A stretch of 64,000 nt of DNA. Source: Oceanicola sp. D3 (GTDB taxonomy: Bacteria > Pseudomonadota > Alphaproteobacteria > Rhodobacterales > Rhodobacteraceae). The stretch's first letter is position 1; the number at the start of each line of letters is the position of its first letter. Positions 44,080 to 52,205 of the stretch are shown here, piece after piece. The DNA lies in assembly GCF_006351965.1 (NCBI RefSeq), contig NZ_CP040932.1, positions 2,976,001-3,040,000 on the forward strand. Direction: 5' to 3'. The translations under genes and the position numbers were made by a program. The notes under the pieces are model-generated. The model saw only the letters and a list, made by a program, of their open reading frames with translations. It had not been told where the DNA came from and searched no databases.

Positions 44080-44191
44080 GCGCCACAGCGGGCGAAGACG
44101 CCGCGCAGGGCGGATGAGCCTGCCCCCGGGGCCTTGACCACGCACCGCAATGCCCCTACCCGGCTTGCGACTTATCGCAGGAGCGCCAGCC

Positions 44192-45061
44192 ATGCCCACA
44201 TTCACCGCCCTCACCACGCTCATGGGCCAAGGCCCTGCCGAAGCCTTGGGCGAAGCGCTGGAGCGGCTTGAGCCCGCCCCCACCGGCGTTGGCGTTTTCG
44301 AGGTGGAGGATGACTCGGGCCTCTGGGAGGTTGGTGGCTATTTCACCGAAGCGCCGGATGACGCTGCCTTGGCAGTGCTCGCCGCCGCCTTCGAGGCCAA
44401 GCCCTTCACCGTTTCCGAACTGCCCGAAACCGACTGGGTTGCCCATGTGCGCCGCGAGTTGGCCCCTGTCGAGGCCGGGCGCTTCTTTGTTTACGGCTCG
44501 CATGATGCCGAAAAGGTGCCTGAGGGCGCGTTGCCGCTGCTGATCGAAGCCGCGATGGCTTTCGGCACCGGCCACCACGGCACCACGCTGGGCTGCCTGC
44601 GCGCCTTTGACCGCCTGCTGGAAAACGGTCTTGCGCCCTGCTCCGTGGCGGATGTGGGTTGCGGCACCGCCGTTTTGGCGATGGCCGCCGCCCGGGTGTG
44701 GGACACCCCCATCATCGCCTCCGATATCGACCCGGTTGCGGTAGAGGTGGCCGAAGCCAATGTGGCCGCGAACGGGCTGTCGGGCCGGGTCACCTGCATC
44801 GAGGCCGAGGGGCTGGAAAACCCGACCCTCGACGCAGCGGCCCCTTTCGGCCTCATCTTCGCCAACATCCTGAAAGGCCCGCTCATCGGCCTCGCCCCCG
44901 ATATCGCCAAGGCCATGGCACCGGGCGGCTATGCGATTCTCTCCGGGCTGCTCAACGATCAGGCCCCTGATGTGACGGCTGCTTACGTTGCGGAAGGGCT
45001 TACTGTGGAAAACGCTGAAACAATCGGCGACTGGACGACTCTCTGTCTCGCAAAATCCTGA
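44192..45061 (+). CDS. prmA: Ribosomal protein L11 methyltransferase
   Basis: A 289-residue SAM-dependent enzyme that methylates ribosomal protein L11. The C-terminal domain carries AFGTGHHGTTLGCLRAF, the SAM motif VADVGCGTAVLAMAAAR and DPVAVEVAEANVAANG, then FANILKGPLI. The N-terminal domain with VAHVRRELAPVEAGRFFVYG is the L11-binding part. AGGAG precedes the ATG at 44192. Confidence 0.95.
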   Translation: MPTFTALTTLMGQGPAEALGEALERLEPAPTGVGVFEVEDDSGLWEVGGYFTEAPDDAALAVLAAAFEAKPFTVSELPETDWVAHVRRELAPVEAGRFFVYGSHDAEKVPEGALPLLIEAAMAFGTGHHGTTLGCLRAFDRLLENGLAPCSVADVGCGTAVLAMAAARVWDTPIIASDIDPVAVEVAEANVAANGLSGRVTCIEAEGLENPTLDAAAPFGLIFANILKGPLIGLAPDIAKAMAPGGYAILSGLLNDQAPDVTAAYVAEGLTVENAETIGDWTTLCLAKS

Positions 45062-45147
45062 CGGCTCGCCCAATTTCCGCCCAAATCATGGCGCATCTTC
45101 ATGGCGAGGCGGGGGCAGCGCGAACAATTTTTCGGACGGAGAGCACC

Positions 45148-45489
45148 TTGGCCGACCCAACCATGCAGAATTTTGCCGGACGTATCCGCCGGATCGAAAA
45201 GATTCACCGCAAGGGCGGTGGATTTGAAGCCTCAGGCACGCTGGGCCAAAGCCACTACAGCAAGGCCAAACGCACCAAGCGCCCGGTGCTGCGGCCCGCG
45301 CTGACGGTTCTGGCGGTTTTCGTCTGCTTCAAGGCGCTTACCCTCGCGCATCTTGGCACCGCAGATTACACCGCAAGGCTGGACGGCCTGCGTACGGGCA
45401 ACACGGTGCAGCAAATGGGCGCGCATCTTATGGCGATCGACCCGATCACCCAAGCTGCGGCAGCCGGGATCAAACCGCTGATCCAATAG
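45148..45489 (+). CDS. Small membrane protein of unknown function
   Basis: A 113-residue protein with a basic N-terminal part (RRIEKIHRKGGGFEASGTLG) and one membrane helix (ALTVLAVFVCFKALTLAHL). The start is a TTG at 45148 with a GGAGAG site upstream; an ATG at 45163 is possible. I know homologues only as hypothetical proteins of the family. Downstream of prmA on the same strand by 87 bp. Confidence 0.65.
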   Translation: MADPTMQNFAGRIRRIEKIHRKGGGFEASGTLGQSHYSKAKRTKRPVLRPALTVLAVFVCFKALTLAHLGTADYTARLDGLRTGNTVQQMGAHLMAIDPITQAAAAGIKPLIQ

Positions 45490-45563
45490 CAGCCGGCGTT
45501 TCACACAATCCGGGCGTGTCGTGAAAGCGGCGCGCCCGGACTGCGTTTGGCGCAGCGGACAGC

Positions 45564-46424
45564 CTAGCGCATGTCGCCCAGCAGCCGCGCCACATGATCG
45601 GGCCACTCCCGTTCCCCCACCGAGGCCGCCCGCACCAGCCCGTCAAAATGACCGGTGATCGCCTGCACCCGCTCCTTGTCACGGAAGGCGAGGTATGAGG
45701 AGCCGAGGTAGACTGCCGCGAGCAGCGGGCCGAACACGGTAACCGGGGCCGAGAACATGCGACGCCGGTCGAAGAGACATATCCGAAGCTGCGGATAAAA
45801 CTGCCGGTGCAACTCTGCCATCCATTCCAATTGCTCGCGCCGGATGTCGAGCGGCAGGCCCTTGTAGTAGCCCGAAGCCACGGTGAAGGCGGCCAACTCA
45901 TCAAGCGGCAGGGCGATCTCGTAGTCGCTGCCCGATCCGCGCATCCAATCGAGCCGATCCTGCGCCGCGCCGATGGCCTGTGCCGTGGTCTTGCCAAGAT
46001 GCGGGGCATACTCCCAATGCAGCATCGCAGGCGTCTTGAGCATATCGGGCAGGGTCGCTGGCACATGGCGGATCTTGTAACCCGCCGCCTCCTGGTGCCA
46101 GGCGAAGATCTGGTCATCAATCAGCGCGCGTTCGGCTTGGGTGATTGAGAGCGCGGCTTCGGCCAGTTGCGCGGCGTGCTCTGGACGGTCCGTCAGGCCC
46201 AGAAGCCAATCGGCGCTTACGCCAAGCGCACCGGCCATGTCTGCCAGAAGCTGCGCCCCGGGCAGGCGCGGTGCCTCGCCCTTGAGCAGTTGCGAGAGGG
46301 TCGACCGGCTCACCCCGACCGCCCGCGCCAATGCGGCTTGGCTGATGGCGGCTTCGGCCAGCGCCTGTGCGCTTCGGGCGCGGAAAAGCGCGGCGCGGGT
46401 GCGTTTGTCTATTTTGGCGGTCAT
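45564..46424 (-). CDS. XRE-family HTH transcriptional regulator
   Basis: A 286-residue regulator. The HTH (about 27-80) has SQAALARAVGVSRSTLSQLLKG. The remaining 200 residues hold an uncharacterised sensor domain ending with AVYLGSSYLAFRDKERVQAI. It is divergent from a fatty-acid-desaturase-like gene. The operator ATTTGTTAACAAAT covers its own start codon, so it is probably autorepressed. Confidence 0.85.
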   Translation of the reverse strand: MTAKIDKRTRAALFRARSAQALAEAAISQAALARAVGVSRSTLSQLLKGEAPRLPGAQLLADMAGALGVSADWLLGLTDRPEHAAQLAEAALSITQAERALIDDQIFAWHQEAAGYKIRHVPATLPDMLKTPAMLHWEYAPHLGKTTAQAIGAAQDRLDWMRGSGSDYEIALPLDELAAFTVASGYYKGLPLDIRREQLEWMAELHRQFYPQLRICLFDRRRMFSAPVTVFGPLLAAVYLGSSYLAFRDKERVQAITGHFDGLVRAASVGEREWPDHVARLLGDMR

Positions 46425-46463
46425 TTGTTAACAAATATCAACACCGATGAGATTTGTTAACAA
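46423..46463. promoter_or_regulatory. Paired TTGTTAACAA operators between the XRE regulator and the desaturase
   Basis: Two palindromes: ATTTGTTAACAAAT (46423-46436, perfect 14-mer) and TTGTTAACAA (46454-46463, perfect 10-mer), centre-to-centre 29 bp. The first overlaps the regulator ATG. The second is about 85 bp before the desaturase TTG. They are the obvious binding sites of the adjacent HTH protein. Confidence 0.8.
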
Positions 46464-46546
46464 GAGATCGCCTCCCGTGGCCTGAAGCAGCCCGATAGCC
46501 AAGGAGGGAACCGGCAACACCGCCCCCAAACATATCGGAGTTTCTT

Positions 46547-47464
46547 TTGAGCGCCCCCCATCGCGCCACAAGCACGGAATGGCCAACCCTCACCTTGCTG
46601 GTGGTCTGCTACGGCTGCTTTGCCCTTGGGACGACGGTGATTGCCGACGTCTCCCTCCTCCTCGGGATGATCGTGACGACCCTCGCCATTGTGCTGCACT
46701 CCTCCCTGAGCCACGAGATGATTCACGGGCATCCGTTTCGCGCCGCGATCGCGAATGCGGCGTTGGTGTTTCCGGCGCTTGGCCTCTTCATCCCCTACCT
46801 GCGGTTCAAGGACACCCATCTGGCGCACCACACCGACAGCCTGCTGACCGACCCTTATGACGACCCTGAAAGCAATTACATGGACGCCGGAGACTGGGGC
46901 CGCCTGCCACGTTGGCGGCAAGTGGTTTTGCGGGCGAACAACACGCTGGCAGGCCGGGTCACTCTGGGGCCGTTGATTGGGCAGCTTGCGTTCATGCGCG
47001 GCGACTGGCGCGCGATGCGCGCGGGCAGCAGGCGCATTGCGCTCGGCTGGGCGCTGCATGCCGCCGGGCTCGTGCCTTTGGTGATCTGGATCGCCTACGC
47101 CCAGATGCCGCCACTGGCCTATGTCGGCTGTGCCTATGCTGCCCTGTCGACCCTCAAGATCCGCACCTTTCTGGAACATCAGGCGCATGAACGGGCGCGG
47201 GGCCGAACCGTGGTGATCGAAGATCGCGGGCCGCTCGCCCTGCTGTTTCTCAACAACAACCTGCATGTGGTGCATCACATGCACCCGCGCACCCCGTGGT
47301 ATCGCCTGCCCCGGCTCTACTTTGCCAATCCGGCCCGCTACCTTTCGCGCAACGAAGGCTACCGTTATCGCTCTTATGGCGAAGTGTTCCGCCGCTACTT
47401 CCTGAAAGCGAAAGACCCGGTGCCCCACCCGCTGTGGCAGCGACAGGGCCCACCAGCTCCCTGA
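46547..47464 (+). CDS. Membrane fatty acid desaturase / alkane hydroxylase-like protein
   Basis: A 305-residue integral-membrane di-iron oxygenase. Histidine boxes: HEMIHGHPF, HLAHHTDSL and NLHVVHHMHP. Four to six hydrophobic segments. The start is a TTG at 46547 with GGAG seven bases upstream; downstream ATGs would remove box-adjacent sequence. Substrate unknown; control by the divergent XRE regulator is inferred from the operators. It is followed by a DMT permease on the same strand. Confidence 0.87.
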   Translation: MSAPHRATSTEWPTLTLLVVCYGCFALGTTVIADVSLLLGMIVTTLAIVLHSSLSHEMIHGHPFRAAIANAALVFPALGLFIPYLRFKDTHLAHHTDSLLTDPYDDPESNYMDAGDWGRLPRWRQVVLRANNTLAGRVTLGPLIGQLAFMRGDWRAMRAGSRRIALGWALHAAGLVPLVIWIAYAQMPPLAYVGCAYAALSTLKIRTFLEHQAHERARGRTVVIEDRGPLALLFLNNNLHVVHHMHPRTPWYRLPRLYFANPARYLSRNEGYRYRSYGEVFRRYFLKAKDPVPHPLWQRQGPPAP

Positions 47465-47528
47465 GGCCTAATGCGCGCCCGTCGGCCTGCTGCTTGCCAA
47501 CGGCCCCGCTTGCACTCATAGCGCAGGC

Positions 47529-48422
47529 ATGGACTGGCTCTGGATCCCCTTCGCGCTCACCGCAGCCCTCATTCAGGCGATGCGCTTCATGGTGCAAAAG
47601 CAGATGGCGCAGGCTGGGCTTACGGCAACAGGGGCGACATGGGCGCGGTTTCTTTATTCGCTGCCGATGATCTGGGCCGCGCTTTGGCTGATGGTTTGGA
47701 TGCGGGGCATGGAGCTGCCCGCGCTCGGTGATCAGTTTTGGCTCTGGGCCGCGATTGGCGGCAGTTCACAGATCCTCGCGACCGTCTTCACCGTGATGCT
47801 CTTTGCCCGCCGAAACTTTGCCGTCGGCATCACCCTGCGCAAGTCCGAGGTGCTGCTCACCGTCGCGGTTGGCTGGGTGCTGCTCGGCGAGGTGCCGGGC
47901 TGGGGCGGCTTTGCGGCGATGGTCGTGGGCATGGTGGCGATTTTGATGCTTTCGGGCACTGGCGGCAGGCTTCGGCTCGACCTGCCCTCTGCCACCCTCG
48001 GCCTCGGCGCGGGCCTGTTCTTTGCCTTCTCCGGGGTGGGCTACCGCGCGGCCACGCTTGAGGTGGCGAGCGATGACGTTCTGTTACGCCCGGCCCTTGC
48101 TCTGGGCTGCGTGGTGATCCTGCAAAACCTGCTGATGCTGGGCTGGCTCGGCGTGCGCGACCGCGGCGAGATTACCCGCGTCCTCGCGGCATGGCGGCCG
48201 GGCCTTGCGGTTGGCATCACCTCCTTTGGGGGCAGTTTTTGCTGGTTCGCCGCCTTCGCCCTGCAAACCGCCTCCGTCGTTTTTGCCTTGGGTCAGGTGG
48301 AGGTGCTGTTTTCGATGGTGATCGGCGCCCGCGTCTTTTCGGAGCGCCTATCTGGGCGCGAGCTAGCGGGCATTGCGCTGCTGATCGTTTCCGTCATCGC
48401 CTTGGTGGCGGCAACAAACTGA
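47529..48422 (+). CDS. EamA/DMT-family permease
   Basis: A 297-residue protein with ten predicted membrane helices in two EamA repeats (about 1-140 and 150-297). The N-terminal LIQAMRFMVQKQMAQAGLTA and the VVFALGQVEVLFSMVIGARV segment with a closing FSERLSGRELAGIALLIVSV are typical. DMT permeases export small metabolites; the substrate is unknown. Confidence 0.88.
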   Translation: MDWLWIPFALTAALIQAMRFMVQKQMAQAGLTATGATWARFLYSLPMIWAALWLMVWMRGMELPALGDQFWLWAAIGGSSQILATVFTVMLFARRNFAVGITLRKSEVLLTVAVGWVLLGEVPGWGGFAAMVVGMVAILMLSGTGGRLRLDLPSATLGLGAGLFFAFSGVGYRAATLEVASDDVLLRPALALGCVVILQNLLMLGWLGVRDRGEITRVLAAWRPGLAVGITSFGGSFCWFAAFALQTASVVFALGQVEVLFSMVIGARVFSERLSGRELAGIALLIVSVIALVAATN

Positions 48423-48464
48423 CCCCGACCGTGCTTCGCGCGACCTCCGTGCCCGCGGCCCGGC

Positions 48465-49136
48465 TCAGCGCAGCCGGCGAATGCCTGCAACGAGGTCATC
48501 GTTCTTGACGAAAGGCACGCCATCGGGCGGTGCCTCATGGTCCGTCAACCCGGCCACCTCGCCCAAGACCACCTCGGTGATGAAGGGCAGATCGAAGCTG
48601 CGCGCCTTGGTGAGCGGTATCCATTGCAGCAGAGACAGCTCGTCTTCCGCGCGAGAAAAATCATCCACATCGCCAGCCACCCGGCTGGCGGGGGCAAGGA
48701 AGAAGCGCGCATCAAAGCGGCGGGGGCGGCCCGGCGGCGTCACGGCACGATAGACGAACCGCAAACCCTCTGCCGAGGGCAGATGGCCCGTGGCTGCAAA
48801 TCCGCGCCAGCCCTTCGGCGCGGGGCGTGGCCAGTCTCCCGGCACGCCGAGGATGAGCCCGGTTTCCTCCCAAAGCTCACGGATCGCGGCGGCGAGCAGC
48901 GCGGGGACGAGGCCGCCCTCAGCCTCGGCGGCCAGCCGCGCGGCGCAAAGCGGATCGGGACCGCAGGCCAGGGGCACCTCGGCGTCCACCGCATCTACCG
49001 CGCCGCCGGGAAAGACGAACTTGTTGGGCATGAAGGCGGCGCTGGCGCCGCGCTGGCCCATCAGCACTTCAACCCCGTTCACCCCCGCACGATAGAGAAT
49101 GATCGTCGCCGCATCGCGAAGCTGTGATTTATCCAT
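48465..49136 (-). CDS. NUDIX hydrolase
   Basis: A 223-residue NUDIX protein of the NUDT19/RS-type, with FVFPGGAVDAVDAE and a relaxed NUDIX box ending AAIRELWEETGLI. The start MDKSQLRDAATIILYR at 49136 fits the family. Substrate unknown (nucleoside diphosphate or CoA-type pyrophosphates are typical). Co-directional with DUF983, 43 bp upstream. Confidence 0.87.
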   Translation of the reverse strand: MDKSQLRDAATIILYRAGVNGVEVLMGQRGASAAFMPNKFVFPGGAVDAVDAEVPLACGPDPLCAARLAAEAEGGLVPALLAAAIRELWEETGLILGVPGDWPRPAPKGWRGFAATGHLPSAEGLRFVYRAVTPPGRPRRFDARFFLAPASRVAGDVDDFSRAEDELSLLQWIPLTKARSFDLPFITEVVLGEVAGLTDHEAPPDGVPFVKNDDLVAGIRRLR

Positions 49137-49179
49137 GGGCCTCCCGCCTCGTTCCGAAGGCGGGCCAACGGAGCGACAC

Positions 49180-49623
49180 TTAGCCGGACTCGCCGCCAAA
49201 CCCGTGCATCCGCTTGGCCCATTGCAGACCAACCATCAGCCCCTTCAGCCGCGGCAGAAGGTAGAGGGAAAGGGCAACACAGCCAACCGAAAATCCGGTT
49301 GCCATGATCAGCGGATCAGGGCGGAAATTGCTGTAAACGATGAGGATCAGCGGCGCGAGGATGTGGCCGACGATGACGATCGTCAGATAGGCCGGGCCAT
49401 CATCGGCGCGCTGGTGGTGCAGTTCTTCCTCGCAGACAGGGCAGGTGTCGCGCACCTTGAGATAGCCCGCCATCATCGGGCCGTTGCCGCAGGAGGGGCA
49501 GCGCCGCCGCCAGCCGCGCAGCATCGCGGGCTTGGCCAAACGCTCCTCGCCCGCATCGGACCTGCGCTCTACGCCCGAGAGCCCCTCGGCCCGAAGCGTT
49601 CCATCGGCTTGCAGATGTTGCAT
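49180..49623 (-). CDS. DUF983 family zinc-ribbon membrane protein
   Basis: A 147-residue protein. A zinc ribbon (RRCPSCGNGPMM and DTCPVCEEEL) precedes two membrane helices (about 83-103 and 108-130). The family is widespread in alphaproteobacteria and often near cytochrome oxidase genes; its role is unknown. Start at 49623, though a later start cannot be excluded. Confidence 0.85.
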   Translation of the reverse strand: MQHLQADGTLRAEGLSGVERRSDAGEERLAKPAMLRGWRRRCPSCGNGPMMAGYLKVRDTCPVCEEELHHQRADDGPAYLTIVIVGHILAPLILIVYSNFRPDPLIMATGFSVGCVALSLYLLPRLKGLMVGLQWAKRMHGFGGESG

Positions 49624-49876
49624 TGCACTTACCCCTTGCAGCGCTCGGCATGGCGGAGCGCGGCGATACCTCGACTTTGGTCTTATCTACGCCAGAGAGG
49701 ACGCGAACGGCAGGGCACAGATTGTCCTTGCGGCGGGATGTCGCAAAACCGACCCGAAAGTTTTTTGCCCCCTCGGCGACGGAAGCTGCGCCGCCACGCG
49801 TTTGAGAAGCATCAACGGGCCAACGAAGGGCCCCGAGGCAAACGAACCTAGAGCATTTCCGAGGAGGAAAGACGAG

Positions 49877-50482
49877 ATGAAACGCATTCTGCTTCTGACC
49901 ACCCTGATCGCCACCGGCCTGTCGGTGGCCCCCATGGCTGAGGCCCGCGGCCCGGGCGGCGGCGGTATGGGCATGGGCCCGGGTGCCGACCCGACGCCCC
50001 CCAGCTTTACCGAACTCGACACCAATGGTGATGGTGCCCTTTCGGCTGAAGAACTCGCCGCCGGTGATGCCGTGCGCTTTGCCCGCGCCGACACCAATGG
50101 CGACGGCGAAGTGAGCGCCGAAGAGCTGGTTGCCGCCGAGGAGGCCCGTGACGAGGCTCGCCGCGCCAAACGTGCCGAGCGGATGATCGAGCGGCTCGAC
50201 ACCGATGGCAATGGCACCGTTTCCGCCGAGGAGATGGCCGCCGGACGCCCGGAGAAAGCACAGGAACGCCGCGAGAAGATGCTCGAAAAGCTCTTTGAGC
50301 GGATGGACACGGACGGTGACGGCACCGTCTCCGAGCAGGAATTCGAAACGGCCATGGCCTTCCTCGCCGAGCGCGGCGAAGGGCGTGGAATGCGGGACGG
50401 TGAGCGCAAGCACAAGCGCGGCGAACACCGTGGTGGTGACGAGCGCGGTGGCAACGGACATGGCCACTACCGCCGGAACTGA
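49877..50482 (+). CDS. Secreted protein with four EF-hand calcium-binding loops
   Basis: A 201-residue protein with a Sec signal (MKRILLLTTLIATGLSVAP) and a Gly/Met-rich spacer. Four canonical EF loops: DTNGDGALSAEE (48), DTNGDGEVSAEE (72), DTDGNGTVSAEE (108) and DTDGDGTVSEQE (144). The tail is His/Arg/Gly-rich. A strong GAGGAGG precedes the ATG. It leads the cluster with the ECF sigma factor. Confidence 0.9.
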   Translation: MKRILLLTTLIATGLSVAPMAEARGPGGGGMGMGPGADPTPPSFTELDTNGDGALSAEELAAGDAVRFARADTNGDGEVSAEELVAAEEARDEARRAKRAERMIERLDTDGNGTVSAEEMAAGRPEKAQERREKMLEKLFERMDTDGDGTVSEQEFETAMAFLAERGEGRGMRDGERKHKRGEHRGGDERGGNGHGHYRRN

Positions 50483-50502
50483 TCCGCACCGTTTTGAAGC
50501 TT

Positions 50503-50546
50503 CCCTCCCCGCGTCATGTGTCATCCCCTGAAACGCGCGGGGAGGG
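50503..50546. terminator. 11-bp stem hairpin between the EF-hand and ECF sigma genes
   Basis: CCCTCCCCGCG (50503-50513) pairs perfectly with CGCGGGGAGGG (50536-50546) around 22 bases. It lies 21 bp after the EF-hand stop and 41 bp before the sigma factor ATG. Without a T-tract it could be a terminator, attenuator or mRNA-stabilising stem. Confidence 0.5.
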
Positions 50547-50586
50547 GGCCGTTGAGAAGACTGGGAAGACAAGATACTGACAGGCG

Positions 50587-51171
50587 ATGCCCATGCCCCT
50601 CGATGCGCCGACAGAGCCCGATGACGAGGCGCTCCTGGTCCTGTTTGCCGGGGGTGATCGCGCGGCCGCTCGCAGCCTCACGCTTCGGCTCACGCCTATG
50701 GTGCTGGGGCTTGCCACCCGTATGCTGACCGATCGCGCCGAGGCCGAGGACGTGGCACAGGAAGCGATGATGCGGCTGTGGAAGATTGCGCCCGAATGGC
50801 GGCAGGGTGAGGCCAAGGTGAGCACGTGGCTCTACCAGGTGGCCCGCAATCTTTGCACCGACCGGCTGCGCAAGAAGCGCGGTCAGGCGCTCGACAGCAT
50901 CCCCGAGCCCGAAGACGAACGGGCCGGTGTGGTGGAGCAGATGCAGGCCGAAGAACGTGCCGCAGCGCTTTATGCCGCGCTGGCCGAGTTGCCCGACCGT
51001 CAGAGCGAAGCGGTGCGGCTGAGGCACATTGAAGGGTTGGGCAATCCGATGATTGCTCAGCAGATGGACATTTCCGTTGAGGCGGTCGAGAGTTTGATCG
51101 CCCGAGGCAAACGCGCACTTGCGGCCCGCCTGAGGGGCGCTCGCGCAAAACTGGGGTTGAGCGATGGCTGA
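50587..51171 (+). CDS. ECF-family RNA polymerase sigma factor
   Basis: A 194-residue two-domain sigma factor. Region 2 contains TRMLTDRAEAEDVAQEAMMRLWK and STWLYQVARNLCTDRLRKK. Region 4 contains AALAELPDRQSEAVRLRHIE and SVEAVESLIARGKRALAARL. The gene directly downstream overlaps its stop and is a plausible anti-sigma factor. A second ATG at 50593 is an alternative start. Confidence 0.92.
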   Translation: MPMPLDAPTEPDDEALLVLFAGGDRAAARSLTLRLTPMVLGLATRMLTDRAEAEDVAQEAMMRLWKIAPEWRQGEAKVSTWLYQVARNLCTDRLRKKRGQALDSIPEPEDERAGVVEQMQAEERAAALYAALAELPDRQSEAVRLRHIEGLGNPMIAQQMDISVEAVESLIARGKRALAARLRGARAKLGLSDG

Positions 51172-51589
51172 CCATGACAACAAGCTGAACGCCTCCGAGG
51201 AGGCCCTGCTCGAAGGCTTCTTTTCGGCCGCCCGCACCGATGCGGCGGTTGTGGCAGAGCCTTCGCCCGAGCTGCTCGCCCGGGTGCTGGAAGATGGCTA
51301 CGGCGTGCAGGACGCGCTGGCTGCTGTGCCCGCGCCCGCCGCTGCCGCTCCCCGCCCCCCGCGCCGCTCGTTCATGGCGGCATTTCTGGCGTCCATCGGC
51401 GGCGCGCCGGGACTGGCCGGGCTCACCGCCGCTGCGCTCGTCGGCATCTGGTTTGGCGCCCGCCCGCCTGAGGCCGTTTCCACAGTGACAGCGACCCTCT
51501 TTGGCACCTCCGCCGCAGAAGAGGCCGCGACCGATGATGACTTGCTGGGCTATGACATGGCCTATGCCGACCTGCTGACCGACGGCTGA
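51164..51589 (+). CDS. Putative anti-sigma factor (single-TM)
   Basis: A 141-residue protein overlapping the sigma gene stop by eight bases. Residues 1-45 form a helical acidic domain (EEALLEGFFSAARTD ... ELLARVLEDGY) that could bind a sigma factor. An Ala/Pro linker and a single membrane helix (GLAGLTAAALVGIWFGA) follow, then an acidic periplasmic tail. Assigned by position and layout, not by family match. Confidence 0.6.
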   Translation: MADHDNKLNASEEALLEGFFSAARTDAAVVAEPSPELLARVLEDGYGVQDALAAVPAPAAAAPRPPRRSFMAAFLASIGGAPGLAGLTAAALVGIWFGARPPEAVSTVTATLFGTSAAEEAATDDDLLGYDMAYADLLTDG

Positions 51590-51598
51590 GATACCCAT

Positions 51599-52135
51599 AT
51601 GACCGACCTTCAACCGCCCCCGCCCGAAGAGACCACCGCCCGCCCGCGCCGCCGCTGGGTGCGCGTGGTGCTCGTGCTCTCGCTCGCTGCCAACCTCGCC
51701 GTTGCCGGGCTGGTGCTTGGCGCATGGATCACCCATGACGGCAAGCGCGGACCCGATGGACCACGTGGCGAGCGGGACCGCATCGTGCGCGAGCTGGGCT
51801 TTGGCCCCTACTCACGCGCCATTCCGCGCGAGGGCCGCGAGGGCATGAAAGCCGCGATCGAGCCGCATCGGGGCGCCCTTCGGGCCAACCGCGATGCGCT
51901 GCGCGGCGCCTTCGAAGCCACGCTGACCACGCTGCGCAGCGCGCCTTTCGACCGCGCCGCGATGGCCGCTCAGATGGCCGCCCAGCGTGATGCCATCGCC
52001 GCCAACCAAAAGATCGGCCACGAGATCCTTCTGGACCGGCTGGAGGCCATGACCCCCGAACAGCGCACCGCCTTTGCCGACAGGCTTGAACGCGGGCTCG
52101 GGCGGGAACCGGGCCGGAAGAAAAAGGGCGATTAA
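51599..52135 (+). CDS. Periplasmic heavy-metal sensor-like protein (CpxP/CnrX-like)
   Basis: A 178-residue protein with one N-terminal membrane helix (WVRVVLVLSLAANLAVAGLVLG) and a helical periplasmic domain with LRANRDALRGAFEATLTTLR and the LTxxQR-like MTPEQRTAFADRLERGL. Such proteins couple periplasmic metal or envelope stress to sigma/anti-sigma pairs. Nine bases separate it from the anti-sigma gene. Confidence 0.78.
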   Translation: MTDLQPPPPEETTARPRRRWVRVVLVLSLAANLAVAGLVLGAWITHDGKRGPDGPRGERDRIVRELGFGPYSRAIPREGREGMKAAIEPHRGALRANRDALRGAFEATLTTLRSAPFDRAAMAAQMAAQRDAIAANQKIGHEILLDRLEAMTPEQRTAFADRLERGLGREPGRKKKGD

Positions 52136-52205
52136 CCAGCTCGCAGAAGGCGAGACACGCCCTGCCCTACTGGACTCATCCCGCTAGCGGCCCGATATAT
52201 GGCAG

